A DNA stretch of 64,000 nucleotides from contig NZ_CP011120.1 of NCBI RefSeq assembly GCF_001628715.1, positions 310,001-374,000 of the forward strand. The letters run 5' to 3'. Source of the DNA: Acetobacter oryzifermentans (lineage in GTDB: Bacteria; Pseudomonadota; Alphaproteobacteria; Acetobacterales; Acetobacteraceae). The notes beneath the pieces were generated by a model. That model was not told the DNA's origin. It did no database searches and worked only from the letters and a program-made list of their open reading frames with translations. Both the position numbers and the translations under genes were made by a program. Of the stretch, positions 9,868 to 19,703 are shown one piece after another. Positions within the stretch are counted from its first letter, which is position 1, and every line of letters starts with the position of its first letter.

Positions 9868-10677
9868 ATGAATAACGACGAACGCGATCTGATCGAAAAA
9901 TTCTTTGCGCGTGTAAGCGGCGCGCCGCAGGGTGGTTTTGCCAGCGTGCCTTCTACGCGGCCCAACCTGCCCCCAATAGACCCGGAAGCAGACCAGTTTA
10001 TTGCGCAGGAATTCCAGAAATACCCGGAAGCCCGCTACCGTATCACCCAGATGGCAGTTGTGCAGGAAGCCGCGCTGGTAGAAGCGCAAAACCGCATTCA
10101 ACAGCTTCAGTTCCAGTTACAGCAAGCCCAACAAGCTTTGCAGCAGGCCCAGCAGCAGCAGGGTTCTGGGCAACAGAAATCGGGTGGGTTTTTTAGTGGT
10201 TTGTTTGGTGGTGGGCAGAATCCGCAGGCTCAGCCCCAACCGCAGCCAACCGCAGCGCCTCCGGGTTGGGGTGGGCGCCCTGCAGCAGCACCCATGCCGC
10301 CGCAATATCAGCCGCAGCCCATGCCTTATGGTATGCGCCCTTCTATGTTTCAGGGTGGTTCGGGCTTTTTGGGCAGTGCACTTTCCACAGCAACAGGTGT
10401 TGCTGGCGGTATGATGGCAGCCAATGCGCTCACCAGCCTTTTCAGTGGGCATCATGATGCTGGCGCTGCGGGCGGTGATGCTGGATGGGGTGGCGGCGCG
10501 GCCCCTACGGAAACCATTAACAATTATTATGGTGATGCAGGAGCAGCAGGCGCAGATCCTTTTGGTGGGGCAGGTACCAGCGCAGATCCGAATTTTGACG
10601 CAAACAATTCTGACTGGGGCGGAGACGCCGGAGATGCAGGCGGAGATTGGGGTGGTGGAGACGATCAGAGCTTCTGA
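9868..10677 (+). CDS. DUF2076 domain protein
   Basis: A 269-residue protein. Residues 1-90 match the DUF2076 plan: [18 protein letters not shown], a proline-rich turn, [20 protein letters not shown], then a glutamine-rich coiled coil ([14 protein letters not shown]). The middle is proline/glutamine-rich. A hydrophobic glycine stretch ([18 protein letters not shown]) follows, and the tail is glycine/aspartate/tryptophan-rich. The family is described as periplasmic-ligand-binding-like, but no function is established. It diverges from glyQ and ends at a strong bidirectional terminator. Confidence 0.85.
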   Translation: MNNDERDLIEKFFARVSGAPQGGFASVPSTRPNLPPIDPEADQFIAQEFQKYPEARYRITQMAVVQEAALVEAQNRIQQLQFQLQQAQQALQQAQQQQGSGQQKSGGFFSGLFGGGQNPQAQPQPQPTAAPPGWGGRPAAAPMPPQYQPQPMPYGMRPSMFQGGSGFLGSALSTATGVAGGMMAANALTSLFSGHHDAGAAGGDAGWGGGAAPTETINNYYGDAGAAGADPFGGAGTSADPNFDANNSDWGGDAGDAGGDWGGGDDQSF

Positions 10678-10687
10678 TCCACTTACT

Positions 10688-10718
10688 AAAAAGGGCGGCT
10701 TCAAGGCCGCCCTTTTTT
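10688..10718. terminator. bidirectional terminator
   Basis: AAAAAGGGCGGC (10688-10699), a 6-nt loop, then GCCGCCCTTTTTT. A-run and T-run flank the GC stem, so it can serve both the DUF2076 gene and the converging XRE gene, whose stop codon it overlaps. Confidence 0.9.
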
Positions 10719-11211
10719 ATCTGGATACGCTCATTGTTTGCATAAGCTCAAGAATTTTTCGGCGCATTTGCGCGTCTGGAATGCTGTAATACACGCGTAC
10801 CAGCTCCAGTGTTTCCTGCTTTTTGAATATGTTTTTTGTATCCGATGTAGGTGCTACGCTAACATTCTTGTCCGCTGGTGCACCAAAGCTTTTGCGTGTT
10901 TCCGAAAAATGCGCCTGCTTATTGGAAACAACTTCCGCAGAATGCATATCATCAAAAAAGAAGCTGATCGGCACATCCAACGCACAGGCAATATGATACA
11001 ATCGCGAAGCGCCCACCCGGTTTGCTCCACGTTCATATTTCTGGATCTGCTGGAAGGTAATTCCCAAAGCTTCTCCCAGTTTTTCCTGAGAGAGTCCCAA
11101 CAATGTGCGGCGTAGTCTTATGCGTTTGCCAACATGGGCATCAATGGCACTGGCAGCAGCATGAGGCTGGATCATGGTGGTGTCGATCGGTTCCTGCTCC
11201 GTATGTTTCAC
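10717..11211 (-). CDS. XRE-family transcriptional regulator
   Basis: A 164-residue regulator with an N-terminal Cro/CI helix-turn-helix (about residues 26-85). Recognisable stretches are HVGKRIRLRRTLLGLSQEKL, ALGITFQQIQKYERG and ASRLYHIACALDVPISFFFD. The same arrangement is common in alphaproteobacterial regulators of the PraR/SinR type. The C-terminal part is a helical extension without a recognised ligand domain. An alternative start at 11175 (MIQPHAAAS) would remove 12 residues. Targets are unknown. Confidence 0.85.
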   Translation of the reverse strand: MKHTEQEPIDTTMIQPHAAASAIDAHVGKRIRLRRTLLGLSQEKLGEALGITFQQIQKYERGANRVGASRLYHIACALDVPISFFFDDMHSAEVVSNKQAHFSETRKSFGAPADKNVSVAPTSDTKNIFKKQETLELVRVYYSIPDAQMRRKILELMQTMSVSR

Positions 11212-11375
11212 GCCTCGAAACTTTTCCTGCTTTCACGAGGGAATATGCTCAAGAAGGTTAACATTTTATAAAGATGTTTGCCGTCTCCTCCAAAAGAAAA
11301 ACAGCGCAGACACCTATTTAAAAGCGAACTGCGCCATAAAACTGAAAAAAACGGTGAACAGGAAACTAAGAAAAA

Positions 11376-13022
11376 TCAGGCTTTGCTGCGCCGGATAGAT
11401 GCGCCCAGAATCAGCAATGCACAGAATAGTAAAGGAACAGCTTGTCCGTAATGCCCGAAAAACGTGCGAGGAAGGGCCGCAGGCACAGCAGAAACAAGTA
11501 CACCTGTTTTATCCCACCCCAATTTGGCAAGAAGATGGCCTCTGCCATCAAAGGCAGCAGAAATACCTGTATTGGCAGCTCTTACGATTGGCAGCCCTTC
11601 TTCTACAGCGCGTAAGCGCACGGATTCCAAATGTTGGCGTGGGCCTGCACTGTTGCCGAACCATCCATCATTCGTAACATTGGCTAACCAGCGGGGGCGA
11701 TCATGGGGGTTGGTCACATCGCCCGAAAAAATCACTTCGTAACAGATTAACGGGCCAACGGGTGGAATGTTGGCCAAATGCCATGTTTGTGGGCCAGGGC
11801 CAGCAGCCAATCCGCCCTGCGGTACAATCTGTAAAGGGATGAAGGAGGGTTGATATTCTCCAAAAGGTACAAGGCGTGCTTTATCATACACGGCGCTTAC
11901 GGCCCCATCAGGGGCCAAAGCCAAAACGGAATTACGGTAATGCCCGTTATCATCCTGCCGGAGTGCACCAATAATTCCTGCATCGGCCCCAAGAGCCCAA
12001 TCCATAATAACTTCTCGGGCCTTGGGCGTATCCTGCAACAGATCGTAGCCGGGGAAAGAGGTTTCCGGCCACAAAAACACAATAGGGCGATAAGGTGTGC
12101 CAGAGGCTGCCTGCTGAATTTGTAACTGCCGAGCTTGCTGCACGCCTTGGGCTGTTAGGCGTAGGTAGCGCAAAAAGATATCTCTGGGGCGCAACCGGCC
12201 TACTTTTTCAGTTTCGGGCACATTGCCCTGAACCATAACAGCTATTGGCCCGGATTCGCCCTGAGGATAAATGCTGTAAAAGCGCGCGGCGCCCACACCA
12301 AACCACAGCACAGAGGCAGCTATACAGCCCATATAAATTCTACGCCGAACTATAGGTATGCAATAAGGGGCTGCCGATTGTGGCGTAAACGGAATGCGCA
12401 GATGCAGGCTATCCAATAAGGCGCTGCCACATAGCAGGCTTGCCAATACAAGCGCCAAAGTTAGCCCATCTTCTCCCACCCATGCAGCAGGTTGGATGAG
12501 TATGTCGCCAACAGGGCCGGGTATGGCAAGGCAACTGCCCAGTGCATTCCACGTAAAACCGCTGAATAAAAATGTGCGGCCCATATCAAAAATTGTCCAT
12601 GCTCCGGCAAAAAATGCCAGACGGCGCAATCCTGCGGGCACCAACATGCTGAGTGCTGCCGGTGCCCCCACCATCGGCGCAAGAATAAGGGCACACCCCA
12701 TGGAAGGGAAAGGCACAAACCACCAGAACTCATCAGCACGAATCAGCACAGCATTAACCAGCCAGTAAAGTCCGGCTGTGTAAAAGCCAAAACCAAACAG
12801 GCAGCCAGCCCATGCGGCGTGTTTCCAACTTGTTGTGGTGTTAAGTATCCGGCCGAGTATGCCAAAAGTAAGCAACAATATGGGTAGGAAGTGCAAAGGG
12901 GGCAGAGCCAGCGCAGAAAGAGCGCCAACCCCCAGCATAAACCCTATGAAACGCCAATTGTCCCGCCAGCATCGGCGCAGGCGGTTATGCGCCGTTTGAA
13001 AAAACGCGGGCAGTTTTACCAC
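11376..13022 (-). CDS. lnt: apolipoprotein N-acyltransferase
   Basis: A 548-residue inner-membrane enzyme that adds the third acyl chain to the N-terminal cysteine of lipoproteins. The N-terminal half has about six to eight membrane helices. The periplasmic nitrilase-like domain follows, with the catalytic triad visible as E320 (WPETSFPGY), K381 (YDKARLVPFGEY) and C427 (ICYEVIFSG). A last hydrophobic helix precedes the basic C-terminus. The length is slightly above the E. coli enzyme. It lies downstream of fur-olsB, separated by a terminator. Confidence 0.95.
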   Translation of the reverse strand: MVKLPAFFQTAHNRLRRCWRDNWRFIGFMLGVGALSALALPPLHFLPILLLTFGILGRILNTTTSWKHAAWAGCLFGFGFYTAGLYWLVNAVLIRADEFWWFVPFPSMGCALILAPMVGAPAALSMLVPAGLRRLAFFAGAWTIFDMGRTFLFSGFTWNALGSCLAIPGPVGDILIQPAAWVGEDGLTLALVLASLLCGSALLDSLHLRIPFTPQSAAPYCIPIVRRRIYMGCIAASVLWFGVGAARFYSIYPQGESGPIAVMVQGNVPETEKVGRLRPRDIFLRYLRLTAQGVQQARQLQIQQAASGTPYRPIVFLWPETSFPGYDLLQDTPKAREVIMDWALGADAGIIGALRQDDNGHYRNSVLALAPDGAVSAVYDKARLVPFGEYQPSFIPLQIVPQGGLAAGPGPQTWHLANIPPVGPLICYEVIFSGDVTNPHDRPRWLANVTNDGWFGNSAGPRQHLESVRLRAVEEGLPIVRAANTGISAAFDGRGHLLAKLGWDKTGVLVSAVPAALPRTFFGHYGQAVPLLFCALLILGASIRRSKA

Positions 13023-13050
13023 GGCGCAAACCTTAGTTTACTGACTGACA

Positions 13051-13085
13051 GAAAAAGAAAACGGACGTTGAAAAAGCTGTCCGTT
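13051..13085 (-). terminator. rho-independent terminator of fur-olsB
   Basis: On the minus strand AACGGAC and GTCCGTT form a 7-bp stem around a 12-nt loop, followed by TTTTCTTTTTC. It begins 2 nt after the olsB stop. Confidence 0.7.
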
Positions 13086-13086
13086 A

Positions 13087-13935
13087 TCAGTCCAGAGCAT
13101 CGCGCAGGCGGCGCTCGTAGTGCCTGTAATATTTATCTGCCAGTAGCTCACTTTTGACCAGAATGGCCACATCCGTAGTGTTGAACTGCGGATCCACTAC
13201 CGCGCCATCCCCCACATAACCACCTAGCCGCAGATAGCCTTTAATAAGTGGCGGTAGGCCAGCCAGGCATCGGCGCAGGTTTAGGCTGTGCGGGTCTGTG
13301 CGCAGCATTTCCACCTTCCGATCTGGCAAAGCCCGCACACGCAGGGCCGGAGGGGCCAGATGGTTGTGGTACAGGTAGGTAAGCTCATTGGCCATTTTGT
13401 CCGGGTCCGTGCCCGGCAAGCTGGCGCAACCAAACAGCAGATCAATCTGATGCAGGAAAATGTAGGAGGCAATGCCCCGCCACAGCAGTTGCATGGCTGT
13501 GCGGCCACGGTAGTTTTTATCTACGCAGGATCGGCCCACTTCCAGCAATTTTCCGGGGAATTCCTTTAAGGGTGTAATGTCATATTCGCTGGAGGAATAA
13601 AAACGCCCGATTTTTTTTGCAGCGTCACTTTGCACCAGTCGGTATGTGCCCACCACGCCTCGTGCGTCCGAGGCAATGGAGTGGTCAATCACCAACAGGT
13701 GGTCTGCCACATTATCAAATTCATCAATATCGCGTTTAAGGCGTAGGGTTTCGCCTTCTGGGCGGGCCCCCATTTCTTCATAAAAAACGCGATAGCGCAG
13801 GGCTTGGGCTGCTTCCAGCTCGGCCTCTGTTTCTGCAATGCGTACGCTTAGGGTGCCACCACGCAGTTCGGGAAAGCCTTTGCGTTCCAGATCCAGCGCA
13901 GAAAGTCCCCCTCCGTTATTGCGCGTTGCACTCAT
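13087..13935 (-). CDS. olsB: L-ornithine N(alpha)-acyltransferase
   Basis: A 282-residue GNAT-fold acyltransferase of the OlsB family, which transfers a 3-hydroxyacyl group from ACP to ornithine in the first step of ornithine-lipid synthesis. Family stretches include ALRYRVFYEEMGA, DEFDNVADHLLVID, GVVGTYRL and EVGRSCVDKNYRGRTAMQLL. No olsA acyltransferase lies beside it. Its start overlaps the fur stop by 4 nt (ATGA), so the two are translationally coupled. Lyso-ornithine lipid synthesis may therefore follow metal status, which is an inference from layout. Confidence 0.88.
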   Translation of the reverse strand: MSATRNNGGGLSALDLERKGFPELRGGTLSVRIAETEAELEAAQALRYRVFYEEMGARPEGETLRLKRDIDEFDNVADHLLVIDHSIASDARGVVGTYRLVQSDAAKKIGRFYSSSEYDITPLKEFPGKLLEVGRSCVDKNYRGRTAMQLLWRGIASYIFLHQIDLLFGCASLPGTDPDKMANELTYLYHNHLAPPALRVRALPDRKVEMLRTDPHSLNLRRCLAGLPPLIKGYLRLGGYVGDGAVVDPQFNTTDVAILVKSELLADKYYRHYERRLRDALD

Positions 13936-14420
13936 GCAGCATTTCCTTTCTGGCGGGCACGAGAGGATGTTTTGGTGCCCGGCTTTGCAGCGGATTTTTT
14001 GCGGCCGAATAGCTCAAGCCGCATGGAAACAAATTCAAAGCCCAACCGATCAGCCACTTTTTTCATCAAAGCTTCATGTTCGGGATCTTCAAACTCTATA
14101 ACTTTCCCATTATCCACGTCTATCAGATGATAATGGTGCCGCCCATTTTCCGTTGCTTCATACCGTGCGCGCCCACCGCCGAAGTCTCGGCGTTCCAGAA
14201 TACCTTTTTCTTCCAGAAGCCTTACGGTGCGATACACCGTGGCCACTGAAATGCGGGAATCCAGTGTCAAGGCACGGCGGTACAGCTCTTCCACATCAGG
14301 GTGGTCGTCTGCTTCAGACAGAACACGCGCAATCACGCGCCGCTGTCCGGTCATTTTCAGGCCGTGTTCAACACACAGCTGCTCGATCCGCGATTCTGCC
14401 GACTGTGCCTTCAAGATCAC
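13932..14420 (-). CDS. fur: Fur-family metal-responsive repressor
   Basis: A 162-residue regulator with the winged helix GLKMTGQRRVIARVLSEADD and the recognition helix region RISVATVYRTVRLLEEKGIL. The dimerisation domain contains HHYHLIDVDNGKVIEFEDPE. The structural CxxC zinc pair found after HHxH in gamma-proteobacterial Fur is replaced by DVDN, as is common in alphaproteobacterial Fur/Mur proteins, so iron versus manganese cannot be decided. The C-terminus is basic. It is divergent from the TusA-like gene and coupled to olsB. Confidence 0.9.
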   Translation of the reverse strand: MILKAQSAESRIEQLCVEHGLKMTGQRRVIARVLSEADDHPDVEELYRRALTLDSRISVATVYRTVRLLEEKGILERRDFGGGRARYEATENGRHHYHLIDVDNGKVIEFEDPEHEALMKKVADRLGFEFVSMRLELFGRKKSAAKPGTKTSSRARQKGNAA

Positions 14421-14579
14421 AAATCCTGCTTTGAGTTACAATTTGTGTTTCAGGTTTCAGGTAGCCGAAAGTGATAGGGTTTGTCCAATTTTACACTCGC
14501 TGGCAGTTTTTTTATGCGATGCAGGCCCCTATCTTTTGCAGATGAGCTTACGTTTTTCGCCCTTTTATGGAGTTTCTGA

Positions 14580-14873
14580 ATGACCCGTTCTGCTGCATAC
14601 GTGCCTGATTTTAACGTGCAGGAAGAGCCACGCATTGCCGTTTTGGATATTACAACGGAAAAATGCCCCATGACATTTGTGCGCACGCGTCTGGCGCTGG
14701 ATGGCCTGCCACCGGGTGGTTTGTTGGCTGTGCGCCTGAAGGGGGAAGAGCCGCTAAAGAACATCAGCCGGTCTGCTCGGGCGCTTGGGCATACCATTTT
14801 GTCCGATGTGCCGCAGCCCGATGGCAGTGTGGTGCTCACGTTGCGCAAAAAACAGGAAACGCCTGCTTCGTAA
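14580..14873 (+). CDS. TusA-like sulfurtransferase family protein
   Basis: A 97-residue single-domain protein of the TusA/SirA fold. The active-site cysteine is C29 in ITTEKCPMTFVRTRLAL, followed by the family's MEVLADD-like strand region GGLLAVRLKGEEPLKNI and the closing VVLTLRKK strand. The CPxP motif is reduced to CPMT, so sulfur-relay activity is likely but not certain. A 28-residue N-terminal extension precedes the domain. It is divergent from fur; the terminator hairpin includes its own stop codon. Confidence 0.8.
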   Translation: MTRSAAYVPDFNVQEEPRIAVLDITTEKCPMTFVRTRLALDGLPPGGLLAVRLKGEEPLKNISRSARALGHTILSDVPQPDGSVVLTLRKKQETPAS

Positions 14874-14886
14874 TCCGAAGCAGGCG
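14860..14886 (+). terminator. stem-loop overlapping the stop of the TusA-like gene
   Basis: A perfect 11-bp stem, CGCCTGCTTCG / CGAAGCAGGCG, has a 5-nt loop that contains the TAA stop codon. No T-run follows. Confidence 0.55.
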
Positions 14887-14899
14887 CTCTGTAGAAATG

Positions 14900-14941
14900 A
14901 ACTGACGGAAAGAAAGGCGAGAAAAGCCTGCCCGGTCAGTT
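14900..14941 (-). terminator. nested stem-loop at the end of rho
   Basis: Outer arms AACTGAC / GTCAGTT (7 bp) enclose an inner AGGC / GCCT hairpin; the minus strand then reads TTCTTTCC. The outer stem includes part of the rho stop region. A plausible terminator for rho. Confidence 0.5.
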
Positions 14942-16234
14942 ATTCATGGCTTCAAAGAAGTCATTGTTGGTTTTGCTGTATTTCAGCTTGTCCAGCAGGA
15001 AGTCCATGGCGTCCATCGTGCCCATAGGGGCCAGAATGCGGCGCAGAACCCACATTTTGGACAGTGTAGCCCGATCCACCAGCAGTTCTTCCTTACGGGT
15101 GCCGCTTTTGGTGATGTCGATTGCCGGGAAGGTACGCTTGTCTGCCAGCTTACGATCCAGCACCAGTTCCGAGTTACCCGTGCCTTTGAATTCTTCAAAG
15201 ATCACTTCGTCCATGCGGCTGCCGGTATCAATCAGCGCCGTGGCGATAATGGTGAGGGAACCACCTTCTTCAATATTACGGGCGGCACCAAAAAAGCGCT
15301 TAGGCCGTTGTAGGGCGTTGGCATCCACACCCCCGGTCAGCACCTTGCCGGATGAGGGCACAACGGTGTTGTAGGCGCGCGCCAGACGGGTAATGGAATC
15401 CAGCAGGATCACCACATCGCGCTTGTGTTCAACAAGGCGCTTGGCTTTTTCCAGCACCATTTCCGTTACCTGCACGTGGCGGTGTGCGGGCTCATCAAAG
15501 GTGGAGGCAATCACTTCACCGCGCACAGAGCGCGCCATGTCCGTAACTTCTTCTGGGCGTTCATCAATCAGCAGAACGATCAGGAAAACTTCCGGATGGT
15601 TGGCGCTGATGGAAGAGGCAATGCTTTGCAGCATAACCGTTTTGCCCGAGCGAGGTGGGGCCACAATAAGGGCGCGCTGGCCCATACCAATGGGGGAAAC
15701 AAGATCAATAACGCGCGGGGTAAAGTCTTTTTGCGCGCTTTTCTTGCCTTTTTCGGATTTGGGTTCCGGGGCTGTTGCCTGGCTTTCCACTTCCATCTGA
15801 AGGCGGCGTTCAGGGTAAAGTGGGGTCAGGTTATCAAAGTTGATTCGGTGGCGCACAGCATCCGGTGGCTCAAAGTTGATCGTGTTGATCTTGAGCATGG
15901 AGAAGTAGCGTTCACCATCACGCGGGGCGCGAATCTGGCCCTCTACCGTATCACCCGTGCGCAGGGCAAAGCGGCGCACCTGTGTGGGGGAGATATAAAT
16001 ATCATCCGGGCCGGGAAGGTAGTTTGATTCGGGGGAACGCAGGTAACCAAACCCGTCGTGCATGATTTCAAGCGTGCCTTCGCCGTAGATCGCTTGGTCG
16101 TTATCGGCCAGCGCCTTCAGGATGGCAAACATCATGTCCTGCTTGCGCAGGGATGACGCGTTTTCAATATTCAGGTCTTCAGCGCAGGCCAGAAGATCCG
16201 CTGGGGATTTGGCCTTGAGTTCCGCAAGATGCAT
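14936..16234 (-). CDS. rho: transcription termination factor Rho
   Basis: A 432-residue hexameric RNA helicase that ends untranslated transcripts. The N-terminal domain begins [20 protein letters not shown]; the RNA-binding cold-shock-like domain includes [20 protein letters not shown]. The ATPase domain carries Walker A APPRSGKT, the catalytic region [12 protein letters not shown], the Q-loop and the [17 protein letters not shown] segment, ending with [10 protein letters not shown]. Between the RNA-binding and ATPase domains (about residues 152-172) is a lysine/glutamate-rich linker, [13 protein letters not shown], that is longer than in the E. coli protein. Confidence 0.97.
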   Translation of the reverse strand: MHLAELKAKSPADLLACAEDLNIENASSLRKQDMMFAILKALADNDQAIYGEGTLEIMHDGFGYLRSPESNYLPGPDDIYISPTQVRRFALRTGDTVEGQIRAPRDGERYFSMLKINTINFEPPDAVRHRINFDNLTPLYPERRLQMEVESQATAPEPKSEKGKKSAQKDFTPRVIDLVSPIGMGQRALIVAPPRSGKTVMLQSIASSISANHPEVFLIVLLIDERPEEVTDMARSVRGEVIASTFDEPAHRHVQVTEMVLEKAKRLVEHKRDVVILLDSITRLARAYNTVVPSSGKVLTGGVDANALQRPKRFFGAARNIEEGGSLTIIATALIDTGSRMDEVIFEEFKGTGNSELVLDRKLADKRTFPAIDITKSGTRKEELLVDRATLSKMWVLRRILAPMGTMDAMDFLLDKLKYSKTNNDFFEAMNN

Positions 16235-16469
16235 CTAGGAAATGCCCTGACTGGCAAAAGTTCATAAGGAATATGTCAGGATTTCTCATGCCATCGGCTG
16301 CCGGAAGCGCGCGGCTGCGGCAAATAGGCACCTTGCTGGAAGGTGATGCCGGGGCAGAATAATCCAGACTAAAGGGAGGATGCACTGGGCAGGTGAAGTC
16401 AGCCAGTACTATTGGGGCCGCATAATAACGGCGGCCAGATGTATCGTCAATAACCTTGTGGTGTGTGCT

Positions 16470-17003
16470 TCATGGCGTTGGCGCAGGGGTAATGGCTGCA
16501 TTCCACCCGGCACGGGTCAGCCACACAGCGGAAACCGACATATCGGGGGAAATAAAACTGTTTACCTGAGACCATAGCTGGGAAGGGTGCATGGTGAGTG
16601 TAAGCCCACCGGAAATCTGATTTTGTGAGCACGGGCCATTCAGGTGCAGGCTGTCTTCCTTTAGGGTGGTGGTAAGTTGGCACATGCCGGTTTGCCCGCT
16701 TTGCAGATCAGGCGCTGTGCCTTCCACATCCGCACTTAACAGCGGGCGCATGGTACCATCCAGCAGCATCAGCTCCCCCGCTACATGGCCTGCCGTGGAA
16801 GGATGAAGCCCAACAAGCAACCGTTTGCCATTGCGTGAAGATACGGCGGCATAGCGTAAGGGTTCGGTGCTCAGATGGTCAAAAAACGCCTGATACCCAT
16901 TAGGTGGCGGGGCCTGTGTGGGTGTGGAAGATGCAGCCTGTGCCGTAGACATGCTACCGATAAGAGAGGCGCAGAAAAAAGCCGTTTTCCAGAGCTGATG
17001 CAT
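16470..17003 (-). CDS. secreted protein of unknown function
   Basis: A 177-residue protein starting at ATG 17003, 1 nt after the corA stop. It has a signal peptide (MHQLWKTAFFCASLIGSMST, AQA cut site). The mature part contains FFDHLSTEPLRYAAVSSRNG, a paired-cysteine segment (MCQL ... GPCSQ) and a C-terminal LTLTMHPSQLWSQVNSFI stretch. No family is recognised. Close spacing suggests cotranscription with corA. Confidence 0.6.
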   Translation of the reverse strand: MHQLWKTAFFCASLIGSMSTAQAASSTPTQAPPPNGYQAFFDHLSTEPLRYAAVSSRNGKRLLVGLHPSTAGHVAGELMLLDGTMRPLLSADVEGTAPDLQSGQTGMCQLTTTLKEDSLHLNGPCSQNQISGGLTLTMHPSQLWSQVNSFISPDMSVSAVWLTRAGWNAAITPAPTP

Positions 17004-17004
17004 T

Positions 17005-18195
17005 TTACTTGATCCCTCCCAGCCAGCCTTTTTTCCAGAACCACAGCAGGGGCAATACAATGGTGGAGGCCATAAGCCCGAGTGAATACCAGTACCCGAA
17101 AGACCAGTTCAATTCAGGCATGTTCTTGAAGTTCATACCATAGATGCCAGCAATCAAAGTAGGGGCTACCCCAATAAAGCTGACAACTGTCAGCACCTTC
17201 ATGACCCCGTTCTGTTCAATGTTAATAAAGCCCAACGTGGCATCCAGCAGAAATTCCACCTTGTCCTGCGCCTGGGAAACATAGGCATCTAGCGAGGAAA
17301 GGTCTCGGCTTACTGTGGTAATGCGCATCCGCAACGGGCTGGAAAGCGCATAGGCTGCGGCAGTATTACTTTCCCCTTCTTGCGGTACGGAATCCGTGGT
17401 GATGTGGCGCGTGCTTAGCATGTATCCGGGGGTGGGGATGGCGCTGGCTGTTTTGCGGCTTTCGCTCAAAAATAGGGCAATGCGTTCCATACCCAAAAGC
17501 GTATCGCGCATACGTGAACACAGATTGCCCGAGCTGCCCACGCGCTGGAGTAAGTCACGCTGCCATGATGCAATGTTGCGCATGGCTTGGCCGGATGGAC
17601 GGGTGCGGAAAATATCGTGCGAAAGAGTATCCAGCAGGTCTCCCACGCTTTCCAGAATATCGGCCAGCCGGTCTACAATGGTTTCAATCAGCGCCACCAG
17701 AATTTCCCCCGCATGCAGCATGGTATCATGCTGGGTGTGGAGTGGGGCAGAGGGAGCTGTGGTGGATGCGGGTGTGGGGGCCGGTGTTTCTGGGGTGGGA
17801 ATGGCATGGGGGGCAGGCATAACCTGCGCATGATCCGCCACAAGCAACGCCACGGTTTCAAAAGACTGGTAGGACTGAAAGCGGATAGTGAACAGCCGGT
17901 TTTGCGTCAGAATAAAGCCGACAGGTGTTGTCTGAAATTCCGGGCCGGTTTTCTGTAATAAAGGCGAGGAAAGAAAAGCCGCTCCATCGCGCACGCTAAT
18001 GCGGGATGAACTTTCAATTTCGTTCAGATCATCCAGCGTGGGAATGGGCTGGCCACATAATTGGGTTGCCAGAGCCTGTTCCTGCGGGGTGGGGTCCAGA
18101 AGATCCAGCCATACGGCATCGGCGGCGTCGGCTGCGGTCTCAATAGCCCGTGCGGGCATACCAGGCCGGTGGGCCAGGAACATGCGATTCTCCAT
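17005..18195 (-). CDS. corA: CorA-type divalent metal ion transporter
   Basis: An inner-membrane Mg2+/Co2+ channel of the CorA family, about 396 residues from ATG 18195 (MENRMFLAHRPG); an ATG at 18183 is also possible. The long cytoplasmic domain ends in the pore helix region DATLGFINIEQNGVMKVLTV. The selectivity signature YGMNFKNMPEL lies between the two C-terminal membrane helices, and a basic KKGWLGG tail follows. A proline/alanine/threonine-rich insert (PTPETPAPTPASTTAPSAP) sits inside the cytoplasmic domain and is unusual for the family. Confidence 0.93.
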   Translation of the reverse strand: MENRMFLAHRPGMPARAIETAADAADAVWLDLLDPTPQEQALATQLCGQPIPTLDDLNEIESSSRISVRDGAAFLSSPLLQKTGPEFQTTPVGFILTQNRLFTIRFQSYQSFETVALLVADHAQVMPAPHAIPTPETPAPTPASTTAPSAPLHTQHDTMLHAGEILVALIETIVDRLADILESVGDLLDTLSHDIFRTRPSGQAMRNIASWQRDLLQRVGSSGNLCSRMRDTLLGMERIALFLSESRKTASAIPTPGYMLSTRHITTDSVPQEGESNTAAAYALSSPLRMRITTVSRDLSSLDAYVSQAQDKVEFLLDATLGFINIEQNGVMKVLTVVSFIGVAPTLIAGIYGMNFKNMPELNWSFGYWYSLGLMASTIVLPLLWFWKKGWLGGIK

Positions 18196-18458
18196 TTTGT
18201 GTGCGCGCGCTACCGAAGGCAGGCAGGGCCACTGTTTTCTGAACACAGAATGTCAGGTGGCGATATGGGCTGCAAATATTCAACTGTTACAAATTATGCG
18301 GCCTTCTACATGTTTCTGGCAAGGTTACGTGGTTGCAGGGCTGTGCAACGCCTTGCGGTATCTGGTAAGCCTGCGGCTTCGTTATGACAGGCGATGCCAG
18401 ACTTTTGCATGTCTGGCAGGCGCGGTTTTTCACGCGGTATGGGAGCGGCAGACCAGAA

Positions 18459-19703
18459 ATGGCAGATCCGAAGGAACACGGCACGGCAGCGGTGCAGAGC
18501 AATTCCCTCCGGCACCAGCCGGATGAGCGGGGGCATTTTGGTGGGCGTCATGGTGGGCGCTTTGTGGCGGAAACCCTTATGCCTCTCATTCTGGAACTGG
18601 ATGAAGCCTATAAAGCTGCCAAGGCTGATCCGGCTTTCCGGAAGGAGCTGGATTATTATCTGAAAGATTATGTCGGCCGCCCCAGCCCGCTCTGGTTTGC
18701 CCAGCGCATGACAGAAGAACTGGGTGGCGCTAAAATTTTTCTTAAGCGTGAAGAACTCAACCATACGGGTTCCCACAAGCTCAATAACGTTATGGGGCAG
18801 ATTCTGCTGGCCCGGCGTATGGGCCGCACCCGTATTGTGGCGGAAACCGGGGCGGGCCAGCATGGTGTGGCCACGGCAACCGTATGCGCCCTGTTCGGCC
18901 TGAAATGCGTGATCTACATGGGTGCTACCGATGTAGAGCGGCAAAAGCCCAACGTGTTCCGTATGCGTTTGCTAGGTGCGGAGGTCGTGCCCGTTACCTC
19001 TGGCGCAGGCACACTGAAAGACGCCATGAATGAGGCCATGCGGGATTGGGTGGCCAACATTGCTGATACCTACATGCTTATTGGCACGGTGGCAGGCCCA
19101 CACCCATACCCAGCTATGGTGCGTGATTTCCAGAGCGTAATCGGCACGGAAACCAAAGCTCAGATGAAGGCCGCTGAAGGCCGTCTGCCAGATGTTGTGG
19201 TGGCCGCTATTGGCGGCGGCTCCAACGCTATGGGCATTTTCTACCCGTTTCTAGATGATAAATCGGTTCGTCTGATCGGTGTGGAAGCCGCAGGCCACGG
19301 TCTGGATAGTGGCAAAACCGCTGCTTCTATTGAACGCGGACGCCCCGGTGTGCTGCATGGCAACCGCACATACCTGCTTCAGAACGCAGATGGCCAGATT
19401 GAGGAAGCGCATTCCATCAGTGCTGGGCTTGATTACCCCGGTGTGGGGCCGGAACATTCATGGCTGCATGATATTGGCCGCGCAGAATACGTAGGCATTA
19501 CGGATAATGAGGCCCTGGATGCCTTCCAGTTTTGCACACGTATGGAAGGCATTATTCCCGCGCTGGAATCTGCCCATGCCGTGGCTTATGCCGCCAAAAT
19601 TGCGCCCACCCTTTCCAAGGATACACTGCTGGTGGTCAACCTTTCTGGGCGGGGTGATAAAGATATTTTCACTGTGGCCGAACATCTGGGGGTCAAGCTG
19701 TGA
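18459..19703 (+). CDS. trpB: tryptophan synthase beta chain
   Basis: A 414-residue PLP enzyme joining indole and serine to make tryptophan. ATG 18459 gives [20 protein letters not shown] before the conserved [20 protein letters not shown]; a longer frame to 18384 is less likely. PLP-binding lysine is in HTGSHKLNN, the phosphate loop is GGGSNAMG, and the C-terminus has [12 protein letters not shown]. The last codons overlap the trpA GTG start by 4 nt. trpF, often the gene before trpB, is not here; corA lies upstream on the other strand. Confidence 0.97.
   Translation: MADPKEHGTAAVQSNSLRHQPDERGHFGGRHGGRFVAETLMPLILELDEAYKAAKADPAFRKELDYYLKDYVGRPSPLWFAQRMTEELGGAKIFLKREELNHTGSHKLNNVMGQILLARRMGRTRIVAETGAGQHGVATATVCALFGLKCVIYMGATDVERQKPNVFRMRLLGAEVVPVTSGAGTLKDAMNEAMRDWVANIADTYMLIGTVAGPHPYPAMVRDFQSVIGTETKAQMKAAEGRLPDVVVAAIGGGSNAMGIFYPFLDDKSVRLIGVEAAGHGLDSGKTAASIERGRPGVLHGNRTYLLQNADGQIEEAHSISAGLDYPGVGPEHSWLHDIGRAEYVGITDNEALDAFQFCTRMEGIIPALESAHAVAYAAKIAPTLSKDTLLVVNLSGRGDKDIFTVAEHLGVKL

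Noticed and set aside
16235..16469. Possible gene between rho and the secreted-protein gene
   Set aside because: Short frames exist, but none has a ribosome site or recognisable product; it is probably the rho leader, which may be self-regulated.
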